Part shown: positions 51,855 to 63,766 of the stretch, piece by piece
How positions within the stretch are numbered: position 1 is the first letter of the stretch
How the letters are laid out: every line of letters starts with the position of its first letter
Assembly: GCA_963969345.1 (NCBI GenBank)
Contig: OZ017768.1
Span: 8,766,718-8,830,717, forward strand
Direction of reading: 5' to 3'
Length of the DNA: 64,000 bases
Source of the DNA: Turbatrix aceti
Taxonomy: Eukaryota; Nematoda; Chromadorea; Rhabditida; Panagrolaimidae
Program-made: the position numbers and the translations under genes
Notes under the pieces: generated by a model
What the model was told of the DNA's origin: nothing
The model's database searches: none
What the model saw: the letters and a program-made list of their open reading frames with translations, nothing else

Positions 51855-53018
51855 CTCCGTGGAACTCCTGTCTGCTAGCAGGTAGCTTAAATCTTATGGG
51901 GAAGTCGTTACTCGTGTTCGTAACTCTCGAGTAAACGTAAGTAATTTAATGCGCCGTCTACCGTAAACCGTCGAAGGGGAGGACTTGGCACAAAGCGCCG
52001 AAGAACACGAGTGCCAAAAATTAAATATCTATTACGCAGTTGAAAATTGCATTGCTTTATGGTACCACGTGCGATATGATAAGGATGTTGTTTTTGACAC
52101 GGATATTTTCCAAGAACCAATTTATGCCGTAAAGGTACGGTGCAATAAAAAATTTAAAGAAATCTGCAAAAAATGTGAAGACAGTTTTTTTACGTAATGA
52201 AGGTAATAAAAGGCGCACATTTATCCGAGAAAAAAACATGACGCCTATTTGGCATCAAAGTACTCGGCAGGTAATACAATTCTCAATTTTATGACAAAAA
52301 AAGGGGCGAAAGTGGTTTTGTTGCAATTGAGGAAGTGAATGGCAGCAACAAACGTAATCACAAATCAAACAAATCATTTCATACACAAATAACGATTCAA
52401 AAAATGACGAAAAAAAGAGGTGACGAAAAAAATTTTTACTGTCCGATTTTTCTTAAAAAAAATTGTGCCGGCATTAAAAAACTAGCTTACGCTTTTTGTA
52501 ACAAATTCAGCCAATTCAACTAAAAAACTAAAAAATGACTAAGTAAGCTGTAGTGAAAAAATGAAAAATAAATCCCAATGAAAAATCAACTCCCCGATCT
52601 GACAGCTTGAAACAAGCGAAATCAGTTTTGCTAACGTTTCACGACAGCAAAAATCGTAATTTCTTAAATGAATGGGTTCTTTTTTTTTGATTTTTTAAAA
52701 AATAAAGAAAATACCGACTCTAGTGTCTGCGGTGTATCCTGGTTGCCTCCGTTTTATTGCCTAGTGACCGAAAAACTAATCAGTTTTTTAATTAAAATAA
52801 TTGTTTCAACATACATAACCTTTCCATGGTCCTGAATTTACCGTGGTTTGACTGATGCCATTTGCACATGGCAAATACTTTGAGTGAGGCTATTCTGCGC
52901 ATTGCCAAACAATAGCATCAACCGACAAGCTGCAGTATACATAAATGAAAAAAATACAGAAAATTCTGATATTTCAGTGAAAACCATAAAAAAAATATCG
53001 AGGAACAAACTCGGAAAA
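51855..53018. other. Intergenic
   Basis: A/T-rich, with no supported gene. Confidence 0.45.
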
Positions 53019-53099
53019 GTTCGCGTCGGACTCTCGGCGAAATCAGTTGTGCGCGGAGCGATGATCGTGGTGTGCCCAACGTCATGGGCATCTGTCTTT
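53019..53099 (+). pseudogene. Decayed glutaminase exon fragment
   Basis: About 80 bases closely match the intact glutaminase exon near 55843-55923: CGTCGGACTC, CGCGAAATCAG, GCGATGATCGT and then CCCAACGTCATGGGCATCTG. It has lost one base relative to the functional copy (GTGTGCCC against GTCATCCCC), shifting the frame, and key residues such as the AKSGVSG glycines are changed. Flanking sequence is not glutaminase. It is a fragment left by a partial duplication about 2.8 kb away. Confidence 0.8.
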
Positions 53100-53244
53100 T
53101 TTATAATTTATAATTTATTATGTATTATAGTTCCGATAATTTTTGGATCAATACTAGCCCCAATTGTTAAAAAATTGCATTCAGCGATTAAAAAGCACGA
53201 GCCTCCAGTTTATCCTCGAGCATAAAAAACATCAGCCTACCAAC

Positions 53245-53326
53245 CAGTGCTGTCGAGTACCCGACCCGGACCCGAAACTTTCGGGTACCCGACCCGAAAT
53301 TTCGGGTCGGGTACCCGACAGCACTG
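53245..53326. mobile_element. 82-bp hAT-like miniature element
   Basis: The whole element is a near-palindrome with 24-bp terminal inverted repeats (outer part CAGTGCTGTCG, one mismatch) and an inner CCCGAAATTTCGGG. An exact 8-bp direct repeat CTACCAAC flanks it (53237-53244 and 53327-53334). This fits an hAT-type insertion of extremely small size. Confidence 0.85.
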
Positions 53327-53980
53327 CTACCAACGCCATTTGGAACAGAAATCTTGTTACGCTATTGGATATCCAGTTTTATGTTCAGTCAAAATTACCA
53401 AATCGCTCATCAGTGAAAAAAAAACTAAAAAAATATGACCAATGTTCACCTCGGCGAAGCCTCGGGTGAGTTCATCCTGGGCATTGTTAAAATTTCGACA
53501 AAGGGAAAAATAAAAAAAAGGAATACTCAGAAACAAACTACAGCGATACCAGAAAAACAATATGATCAGGTGCATACAGTGAAAAAACGGAATGAGAGAA
53601 AAAATATTTCGCGTCAAGACCACGCGCTCAAATGACGGTCGATCAGAGCAACATTTTTGTTTTTGAAAACGTCAATCAAATTTTGAGCAGAAAGGTACAG
53701 TTCTTGTACCTCGTTTTTGTTTTATTTATCATTTTCGTGCGTCGCGTGCGGCTGTTTGTCGTTTTTGTAGCTCGTATTTTTGATTTTGTAACATTTTGAT
53801 CGCGGATATTGCTCAAATGTGCGAAAAACAATTGCCATCAGTTCTTTTGTTGAAAACGGTAATTTTTTATGATTTGTTGCCGTTGTACGAGGCAAATAAT
53901 ATTATTCCAGTTTATGTTTCACTGAACTTCATTGCTTTTGGCTTTCTTGACCTTTAGCGATGTCTTTTTTTCTTTCGCAG
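53327..53980. other. Intergenic
   Basis: No gene seen. A frame starting at 53435 (MTNVHLGEAS then a GTGAG donor) could be an alternative first glutaminase exon, but support is weak. Confidence 0.4.
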
Positions 53981-56969
53981 ATGTGCAGTTTTTCGAAGAA
54001 GCTTTCCATTTTTCCGGTATTTGCGCAAAATTCCTCGTTCGCGCTGCGCTTGTGGTTATTTTTGTTTCTTTCTTTTAAAAAAGCCTACATTGGTCATTTT
54101 TCAGTTAACACAATCTCCGACACCCAAAACGACCCAATCCACGACTGCGATGATGCCCAGAACGACGGAAGAAGGCCTAAGCAAGGTTTTCGATGGCAAA
54201 GTGCCAGCTGAGGACCTCGTCTTTGACCTGTTCAAAGTCCAGGGCAATCCGGACGAAGCATCGATTGGAAAGCTCATCTCGGTTGGTTTTTGGGGTTTTA
54301 GGGGGCCGAAAAATTTGAGATGAATTACATAATATTTAATTAATTGAAGGTACTGCGTTCGTATGGACTCGGTGACAATGATCCGAGGCTCAAACAAACC
54401 ATGGAAAAGATCCTGGAGTTTGACACGATGAACGAAGAGGACAACGACGTACGGCACTTTCGACTCAACAAGGCGCAGTTCAAAGAGTGAGTCGGCTGGG
54501 ATGGGAGGAGCGAATGTTCGCGAACAAATTCAATATTTTTTTGTTTGTGAACGAAATTTAGGCTAACATGGTCTCATACAGTTTTTTTTAAATAAAAAGT
54601 GTGAATACCGAAACGATTACGATTTTTCAACCAACTCTTTCAGAAATTACGTCATTCTAAAAAAATCACCGATTTTTCGCTGACGTCCCGAATTAGTCAG
54701 TATGTCAAGTTTGGCGCCGATACAAAATAGGCAATAAATGTAAAATTTCTCAAAGCCAGTTTTTTCAAATATTCGCAAAAACGTTACTTACATATTATTT
54801 TCGTTCAAATGTACCGTTTCCTTGCGTACTTATCTATAAGTAAAGTCTTGAAACGAAAATTTTTGTTTTGATAGTTTTTGTCTATTTTATGCGTCTTTAT
54901 CATTTTTTCAGTATTTTGTAGCTGAAAAATGTGTTTTGTTAACGAAAACGTTCCAGAACAGTTTAAATTTTCAGATGCATCCACCCCTGCATCGGCCTCA
55001 TCTCGCAGGCTCTCAGAAACCACCTCATCGTCCCCAACTGGACCGACTTCACAACAAGGGTCAAGGAGATCTTTGAAGCTGTAATTTTTGACTTATTCAG
55101 TTTTTGTTCTTCAAAAAATCGAAAATTTTCAGTGTCGAAGCGAAGAAAGCGGCAACGTCGCTACGTACATCCCCCAACTTGCCCGGCAGGATTCCAGTCG
55201 ATGGGGGATGTCGATCTGCACGATCGACGGCCAGCGGTACTCCCTCGGCGACTGCAAAGTGCCATTCTGCGTCCAGAGTCTGTCGAAAGCGTTCAACTAC
55301 GCTATTGTTGCGTCGGACCTCGGAGCGGATTACGTTCACTCGTACGTCGGTCACGAGCCCTCCGGACAGCTGTACAACGATATTTGTCTCGACGCGAATG
55401 GCAAGCCGCACAACCCGATGATAAATTCGGGCGCAATTATCGTAACCTCGCTGCTGAAGAAGGGCATGAAAATGGCGGATCGCTACGACTTTGTACTCAA
55501 TGAGTACCGTAAACTCGCGGCTTACGGTCACGTCGGATTCAACAACGCGACATTTTTGTCGGAGCGAGAAACTGCCGATCGTAATTACGCGCTGTCGTAT
55601 TACATGAAGGAAAACAAGTGCTTTCCGACGGATATCACGTCCATCAGACAGGAACTCGACCTTTATTTCATGCTTTGTTCGCTCGAAACCACCTGCGAGA
55701 GCGGGGCGGTGATGGCGGCGACCCTGGCCAATGGAGGCGTCTGTCCGCTGACAAATGAGCGCTGCATCGATTCCAGGCCTTCGAGAGACGTCCTCTCGCT
55801 CATGTACGCCTGCGGCATGTACGACTACTCGGGACAGTTCGCGTTCCACGTCGGACTCCCCGCGAAATCAGGCGTGAGCGGGGCGATGATCGTCGTCATC
55901 CCCAACGTCATGGGCATCTGTCTGTGGTCGCCGCCACTCGACAAGACGGGCAACACGGTGAGGGGCGTGCTCTTCTGTCATAAACTCATTGACACGTTCA
56001 ACTTTCATAATTACGATAGTCTGCTCCATGCGGATAACAAGAAAATCGATCCGAGGCGGAGACTTGGAAACAAGGAAACTGATTTGGTCGTTTCTCTGTT
56101 GTACGCTGCAAAAGACGCGGATTTGGATACGATCCGGCGATTCTACCTCCAGGGAGCAAATCTGAACATGGTGGACTACGATGGACGAACCGCACTCCAC
56201 GTCGCCGCCAGCGAAGGCCACACCGCTGTTGTCAAATTTTTGGCGACGGTCGCCAAGGTGGACACCAGTTTGAAAGATCGCTGGTGTCGGACCGCGCTCG
56301 ACGAGGCCAGGGTCTTCAACCACGTCGCGTGCATCGATATCCTCGCCCGAGCGGCTCAGAGGGCAAAGATGCACTCGGAATCCATCCCTGAAGGGTACGT
56401 TTTTTTTTATTATTTTTCAATTTTTTTTAATTGCAATTTTTTTTCCATTTTTCTAAATAAAAATAAAAATAAATTTTTCAATTAATAACAAAAATTTTGT
56501 AAATACTTTTTTCAAAATTCAAAAAAAATTCAAAAAAAAATTGTAAATTTTGTTTCAAAATTTTTAATAAAAAAATATAAATATTACAAAAATTTTTTTT
56601 ATAAATATATTTTTTTAATTTTTTTTTCTGCATAATTTTTTTGAAATCTAACATTTTTGATTTTTTCCAGCCCAGAATCCACAGACACCCTCCCCGACGA
56701 GGAAGAAGACAACGACATCTGCGGCATCATGATGATGTCCACCCTCCTGCCCCCTGAAGGCCAAGACGAAAGAGAGCTCCGGAAAAGGCGTAAGTCTGAT
56801 TGTTAACCGAAAAGAAAAGTCGGGTTAAAAACAGTTCTTAGCAGTTTCCATAGGATCCCTGGATCGCTTTGCACTTCATCCGAATGAAATTCCGACAATT
56901 CACTACGAAAAGGAGCAGTCCCCAACGATTCAGCAGATTTCGGATGACGCCAATAACTTTCACCAGTAA
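53981..56969 (+). CDS. glna: Glutaminase (kidney/GLS type) with ankyrin repeats
   Basis: Seven exons join in phase: 53981-54016, 54105-54281, 54350-54486, 54975-55080, 55133-56394, 56671-56789 and 56854-56969, giving 650 residues. The serine-dependent glutaminase fold is unmistakable: PFCVQSLSKAFNYA with catalytic Ser201 and Lys204, NPMINSGAIIVTS, CGMYDYSGQFAFHVGLPAKSG and CLWSPPLDKTGN. Ankyrin repeats follow (DYDGRTALHVAASEGH). It hydrolyses glutamine to glutamate, usually in mitochondria. Exon 1 begins directly after TTTCGCAG and encodes a short basic start (MCSFSKKLSIFP); its choice is inference. If the GTAAGT donor at 56790 is not used, translation stops at 56806 instead. Confidence 0.92.
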
Positions 56970-57534
56970 TTCTGACACGAATTTTGTTCTTCGCGGTATC
57001 GTCGCGTGCCTCTATCGTATTCGCCGGTTCTTGCCACGATTTTTGTTTGAGAAAAGTTATCGTAAGTAATTTTCTTTCAAGATGATAAATTACGGTTGTA
57101 AAAAATAGTTGATCGTAACTCGCCAAAAAACACCGTATTCGATGTTTCCTATCACGATTTTTTCTAAATCGAAAACGCTCCAGGTTTTACGATTGAAAAA
57201 AAATGGTGGGAAACTGTAAATACGCATTTTACGTTCGCAAGTGATCGTAAATAATTATTTTTCCGAAATAATAAATTACAGTTAAAAAAAACTAGTTTTT
57301 GGCAATAAACAGAGCTACCGTATTTGTTGTGTCCCACCACGATTTTTTCACCAAAAAACGATTTCAAACAATTACGGACCAAAAAAATTGTTGAAACCCT
57401 TCAAATTCACATTTTACGCCCAAAAAAACATTTCTTGATCGTAACTCTCCAAAAATAGCTTCCTAAATATTTACGACACGATAAATGACAAAAAAAAACT
57501 CAACAACCAAAATAAAGTTCAAAAACTATCGTTC
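56970..57534. other. Intergenic with CGTAA-rich repeats
   Basis: This is spacer between convergent glutaminase and PNPase genes. It has repeated segments such as ATCGTAA and CACGATTTTTTC that are similar to those in nearby introns. No gene is seen. Confidence 0.5.
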
Positions 57535-60500
57535 CTACTTCTGTCGTTCTTCCTTGGCAACCGGCGACGGCATAGACCTTCCTCTCGGCGCCGTGGTCTG
57601 GAGCAACTTCCTCGAAAACCGGTGATTGCCGTTAGCCGAGTCTCTGCCGAGGTACTGCACCGAGATGAGCTGACCGACCTCCAATCCGAGGGCTGAGGCG
57701 TGGGAGACCTTGCGAGCATCGAGGTTGTGGTTGGCGATGAAGATGGGTCGCGTGCCGGCCTTGATGCGGACAAAAATGCCGTTTTCCTTGATTTCGACGA
57801 TTTCAACCTTGTAGATGGCTCCGAAATCCAAATCGATGCTCGAGTTTTCTTCTAGCAGTCTGAAAATTGTCAAAATAGGATTTTGAATTTTGGCAAAAAA
57901 AACCAACTGATTGATCATCGCCTTGGCCTGTTCTTCGGCTTCGGGACTCGGGGAGAGGAGTCCGATGTTGCTGTCGTCCTCGACGAAGATCCGGACGCCT
58001 GTCTCGGCGGCAATGGCCTTGACATTGAGCCCGCCGGCTCGGAAGAGCACGGATCGCTTGTACGAAGGCAGGGGGAAGCTCGACATGACCGGAACGGTGG
58101 ATTTGAACTCGGAACGAGGCTTGTCGATGGCGGATGACATTTTTGATAAAACGTGGTTCAGCCCGGCTCGACCGGCCTGAAGCGCTTCCTGGAGTTGTTT
58201 AGGGTTTAGGCCGAGGGTCTTGACGTCCATCTGCATCGACGTGAAGCCTCGGGATGAGCCTAAATTTCAAATTTTTGTGTAAATTGAACTGAGCGGAAGA
58301 TAAAAGTTACAACCCCATTTTTATAAAACAAAACGTTTTTAGGCAAAAAACAGCTAAAAAAGGGTAAAAATGAACTTCAGTTTACGATTAATAACATTTT
58401 TCGTTTCAAGACCGTTAATTTTGCGCACTTTTGAAAACGGTACAAATGATCGTAAAAAATCGTTTCAAAAACCTTACTTTCTTGGATACGGTACAAGTAA
58501 CATTTTTACGATAAAAAAGGGCCGGCCTTATTTTCGATAATTTTTTTTCCGAAAAAAATGAAAAGGCCAAAAAAATACAAAACTGGTCGAAAAAAGTTTA
58601 CAATTGGTAACATTTTTCGCTTCAAGACACTTACTTATAAATACGTATAAGTAAAATCGTAAAGCAGTAACATTTTTACAATAAAATCAATTTTCTGCCC
58701 TTTTTGAACCCCAAAAACCCCCAACAAACCTGCCATCTTGAAATCCATATCCCCAGCGTAATCCTCGATGCCCAGGAGATCCGTGAGTATAGCATACTGC
58801 CCGGTCGTGTCGTCACTAACCATGCCGATAGCCACGCCACCGACGGCGGCTTTCAGCGGCACGCCGGCGTCGAAGAGCGCCAACGATCCCACGCAGGCAG
58901 ATGCCATCGACGTCGAGCCGTTCGACTCCAGCACCTGGCACGCGAGACGGATGCAGTAGGGAAAGTCGTCGGGAACGACGTGCTTCAGCGCCTTCTCCGC
59001 GAGCGTGCCGTGGCCGAGTTCACGGCGGTTGTACGAGCGAGATGATCCCGAGAGATCGCCGGTCGCAAAGGAGGGAAATTCGTAGTGCAGCATGAACATT
59101 TTTTTCTGCTGGGCACCGAGCATTTGGGCGATCGAATCGGGATGGAAGGCCGCGTCTGGGGAATCGAAGGTGACTGTTCCGAAGACCTGGGATTGACCTG
59201 AAAAATATTGGTAACAGTTTTTCAATTTGAACTAAAAATTAGATTTTTTCCAGCAGCCAACCTAAAAATTGACTCTCCTCGAAAAAGAGACGTAAACTTT
59301 GATTTTTTTAACCATTTATCACCAAAAAATTGAATTGCGAAGACCAGGAAATTTTATTTAAACTTTTTGATCAGTTGACATAAAAATTGAAAATTCTGAC
59401 CCAATTGACTAAAAATTATATTTTTTAAACAGAGCCTAAAAATAAAAATTTTTCAACAAAATAACCAAAATTTTTGATTTTTTCTACCAGTTATTCTAAA
59501 AATTTAAAATTTTGGTCTATCCTTGCAAATTTTCAATCAATAAACCTGAAAACAGTATTTTTTATATTTTCTAATTTAATAAAAAAGAAACTTTTTTTAA
59601 CAAATGGACTTTTTTCAACTAAATAAGCTACAAATTTATGTTTTAAGCAAAAAGGTAAACAAAAAAAGTTTTTGAATAAGTTGATCCAAAAATAGGAATT
59701 TTTCAATCAAAAAATTGAAAATTTTTGCGCCAAAACCCCATAAAAGAACCCAAATTCCCAAAAAAGCCCACCTCTCTGAAAAACAGCACTTCCATGAAGT
59801 TTCTTATAAACGTCGACCTTGATATCGATGGGCCTGAATTCATCCAGCTTTCGTCCATCGCAGCGCTGCTCCAACTCGAGTGCCAGTCTCCTGAGCGTGC
59901 CTTTGACGTGATCCGCGTACGCCGAGTACACCAGTGCCGACGGTATATCCGCCGAATCTGCAAAGGCCGCAGCAACGGTTTTTCTGAGTTCCGCGATCGC
60001 GACGTCCCGGGAAGTCTTGTCGTGGACCGGGTCCATGAGAATGTACGTCAGCTGCTGATCGACGAGGTCTTTGATCGCCTGGGTCACCTTTGCCCGGGCC
60101 GCGGAAAATGGGTCTTCAACGACGATTTTTGGCTTGCCGGTCGTCGCTCTGAGATTTGAAATGGCAGAAATAAGAGCGTCGATGCCGGCAAAGCCTTTTT
60201 CGACCGCAGCAACGAAGACTTCGGTCTGGATTTCGCGACCGTCCATTTCGATGACCAGGACGCGATTTTCGGTGGTCCCGGAGAGAAGCAGGTTCATCGA
60301 GCTGCTTTTTAGCTCCTGGGGTGTTGGATTCAAAACTATCTAAAATCGCAAAAAAATATAATTCGCGCGAAATCTAATTTTAAATTTTGCACCAGAAATT
60401 ATAGAAAAAAAAATTAAATTTTGACGAAAAAAAAGAAAATAAAACTGAATTATGTGTTTGCTTACGTCTCCATTTATGATGCCGACACGAACAGCCGCGA

Positions 60501-61373
60501 CGTCGGCCTGAAGGGGCACGTGCGAGACGGCCAGAGCGGCGGAGGCAGCGTTCAGGCCCAGCACCACCGCGTCCCCGGAATCGTCGAGTGCCAGTGGTTT
60601 ACATAGAACCTAAAGGTAGGAAAAAAACATTAATTGCATAAAAAACACATAAAAAGGTATTTTTTTTATATAAAAACTGTAAAATAAACATAAAGCGAAA
60701 GAAAAAAGTGTTACGGTGACAAAAACGGTTCTCGAAGGGAAAAAAACTGTTCAAAAGTACGGTAAAAGACAAGATAGTTCTCGAAAAGAAAGTGACATGT
60801 TTCGGTTACGGTAAATCACAAAGCGGTTCTCGAATGGAAAGTAACTTTCGCTTCGAAAACCCGCACCGAAGTTTTCAGTCTCCAAAAGCGTAAATTTAGA
60901 CTTTGTACGTCATTTTGCTCCGTTTTGTTCATTTTTTCGACTATTTGTTTGGTCGATCGGTTCCTTGACATCTTACCAACCTGTGTATCGTAATTGTACA
61001 AATTGTAAAAAAGTGGTCTGACAGTCCGATCAATTATCCTCGAGGAAAGGATATCAGAATCGCTCTGAGACATCTCCCGCCTCAGATACGTCGTCGGGAT
61101 TCGTCCCATCGCGGCGGCGGATTGCTTGAAGTCGACGACGAGTGAGATGCCGTCGGACGGCGTCTGTGACTGCCGAGCCTTCGACACAACCGTCGCGAGC
61201 ACAGCGCTGTCCCCTGACTCGGCAACAACGGCGCCGTCGGCGAATCTCGCGACATGGCCTGTCCGTAGCGTCAGCTCCGGTCTTCCGCCCGGGAGCGAGG
61301 CCGATGCTGACGACTCTGCCCGGCGGGAGCACCGCAGTGGTGCTCGGGTGAGCAGGCAGCGGCGAAGGAGCAT
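57535..61373 (-). CDS. pnpt-1: Mitochondrial polynucleotide phosphorylase
   Basis: Six exons join in phase: 61373-60981, 60609-60466, 60339-59772, 59197-58730, 58259-57908 and 57859-57535, giving 749 residues. An Arg-rich mitochondrial signal ([18 protein letters not shown]) precedes the first RNase PH domain ([26 protein letters not shown]). A helical linker follows, then the second RNase PH domain ([61 protein letters not shown]). A KH domain ([10 protein letters not shown]) and an S1 domain ([35 protein letters not shown]) close it. It degrades RNA from the 3' end with phosphate in mitochondria. CTCCAG abuts the ATG, consistent with trans-splicing; a small gene ends 188 bases upstream. Confidence 0.93.
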
Positions 61374-61561
61374 CTGGAGGAAAAAAAACTGAGGTGAGGA
61401 ACTGACACGGGAAAAATTGAGGTAACTGACGAGGTTAAAAACTCGTAAACTAAACACAAAATAAATCCATATGAAAAAATGTGTCAAAACTAATTTATAC
61501 AGCAGTCAAATTTTCAATTTTCAAATTTTCAAAAAATTGAAATATCAGTTGTACAGAGGAG

Positions 61562-61849
61562 TCAGAAGTTGTCGGTGAAGACGTCACCGAAAGCTGAAAA
61601 TTTTTTTTATAAAAACCATCAAAAAATTATCACCTAAAAAATATTTGAGTTCCAAAAAACCAAAAACTCACAATTGTAAAACTTCTTGAAAGCCAGACTG
61701 GCCGTCTTGTTGCGAGATACGAGAGTCTGAGCGTTGGAAAACCTGACGATGCACGGCTCAAGTTCAGGTGATCCCCACGCGCCGAACGTAGCGCCCAGCG
61801 GCTGCGAAGACGAGTTACCCAGACGGCTCATGCTGGCTGTAAAATCCAT
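61562..61849 (-). CDS. Very small protein upstream of PNPase, unknown
   Basis: Exon 1 (61849-61672) and exon 2 (61593-61562) join in phase 1 to give 69 residues. The sequence starts MDFTASMSRLGNSSSQ and ends KKFYNSFGDVFTDNF; there is no signal peptide or hydrophobic helix. The intron has a GTGAGT donor and TTTTTTCAG acceptor. It lies on the same strand 188 bases before the PNPase start, a distance compatible with a two-gene nematode operon. No family is recognised. Confidence 0.55.
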
Positions 61850-62229
61850 GGCAGTAACTTGGATGAACGGTAATAGTCAAAAATAACGGTAACGATAAAA
61901 AAGTTGATAAAAACAATGTCAAAATCAAATTGAAGCCAAAACTCGGATGTTTTTTGTTCGATTTGAATTTTCGTTGCGGGAACCTTGAAATGTGGAAATT
62001 GAGGATTTCCGTTTGTTTTTTCGTTTTTACGCTTTTTTTTTGGGTCGTTTTTTATGTTTTCTTTGACAGTTGCTTTTGTAGATTTGTTTTGTTGATTTTT
62101 AATTAATTAATTGACTGGCTGGCAGGAAAAACATTTTTCAAACACTCAAAACAATTTTTTTCACAAAAAAAATGTTTTTTTATTGAATTTTTTGTTGTAC
62201 ATTTTGGATCAGTCTGACAGTTTATTTAA
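61850..62229. other. Intergenic
   Basis: A/T-rich; likely contains the promoter of the small gene/PNPase pair. No gene seen. Confidence 0.5.
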
Positions 62230-63766
62230 TCACGAAGCGTGTGTAACAAAAACATGACTAGTCTTCTTGGAGACCGTGTGGCTGACTTGTGAGTTAGACA
62301 TGATCTTGATATCTTTCTTTATCTTGCCGCAGGTGACGAGTGCCAGCGTCCTCCCCCGGTACTCTGTATTGAGAGCCAGGTAGACGAAAAACATGAGCGC
62401 GCAGTTGATACAACTGCTCTGCGTCGTGAATTTCATAAAAATCAGTGGAATTGATCCCACCCAGGCGCTCCAAACAAAACAACCATTTGGAAATGCCACA
62501 AGCGCTGTCGAGAGTGCCGCAATTGTGGTGTACACTTTGAGCTTATGGATACTCGATGAATTTACCTTTTTCGCTCTCCAGTACGTCATGACGTTCATGA
62601 GAAGCGCAACGGTGTAGACTGTGAGGTTGAAGATGTAGTCGAAGAATCCAAAAACGTAGCCGAGCGCTGCCTTCCGTCCGCAGTCCGGTTTGACGTTTTC
62701 GGTCGGCCAGGCCACGGATATCGTCGTTGGCACGGCACTGATGGTGATGGATGTCACCACTGCCAGGGCGATTAATTTTAGACTCATGTGGTTCGACGAC
62801 GACCAGCGACGGTACACAGATGGCATGGTGACGGCGATGATGCGTTCCAGGGCCATGACCAGCTCGAGCATGGGCGCTGTGAGGTCACCTACAGTGGGAT
62901 TTGATAAAAAATGCAAAAAAAGTTGAAATTTGATGACAAATGCCTTCTCGAAAAAAAATTTTTACGCTGCGGGTCTCGAAGCGAAATAGTACCAAACTTT
63001 TTTTTCACTTCAAAACCACAACTTTTGTATGTGTCTTATTTTTTCGACGTTTTTAGGAACCCAATCTAAAAACACAATTTCAAATGATTTTTTTATTTAG
63101 CATCAGTTTTTTTTCCATGGCACAATTTTTGCAAACTATCATAATTTTAGAACATTAGCATAATTGTTTTTAAATTTAACTGTACTTTTGATGTTTTCTG
63201 TTTATTTCACTAAATTTTCAGTTCACAGAAACTGAATCACGATGTTTATTATGCAGGCAATTAAACACAAAAAAGTTACAGTAAACAAACATTTTTTACG
63301 TCCCATGTGGTGTCATGTCGTTGCGTCACGACATAGTTTTTTTTAGTCATTATATTATCTTGTTGCCGATAAAAACTCACCGAAAATCTGTAAAAACAAA
63401 AATGGATGTATGCACTGAACGGAATTCATGATAGGCGTTACGGTGGTTTGGACTGATTCTGCATAGTAGTCTATCCTCCACTTTGCTTCTAGGATGTAGC
63501 TCACAAGCGTACATACGTATACGAATCCGAGGGCTATGACTATCTGAAATGATATTTAAAAATGCTATAATTTTTTTTTTATTAACTGAAAAATTAAAAA
63601 TTTGTCTTACATGAAATTGTTTTTTAAAATTCTTAGTGCTGAGCATAATTGTTAAATGAAACATGACAACAACAAGACAAGGGACGGCGAAAATGATATT
63701 CCAGGCGTACGAATCCAAATTTTCAATGTAGGTTGCAATTTCTTTAGAAGACAGATTTCGAAGCAT
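62230..63766 (-). CDS. Seven-helix chemoreceptor, paralogue 3
   Basis: Three exons join in phase: 63766-63611, 63543-63381 and 62888-62230, giving 325 residues. It shares the family signatures of the tandem pair at 48992-51854: LSTKNFKKQF at the first intron, GDLTAPMLELVMALERIIAV, VKPDCGRKAALGYVFG, LSTALVAFPNGCF and ALNTEYRGRTLALVTCG. It has an extra intron after LFLQIFG, followed by a roughly 490-base gap, that the tandem pair lacks. The first exon is shorter than in paralogue 1. Confidence 0.8.

Noticed and set aside
55097..55849. 250-codon frame antisense to glutaminase
   Set aside because: The sense frame encodes a conserved enzyme; the antisense frame arises from codon usage.
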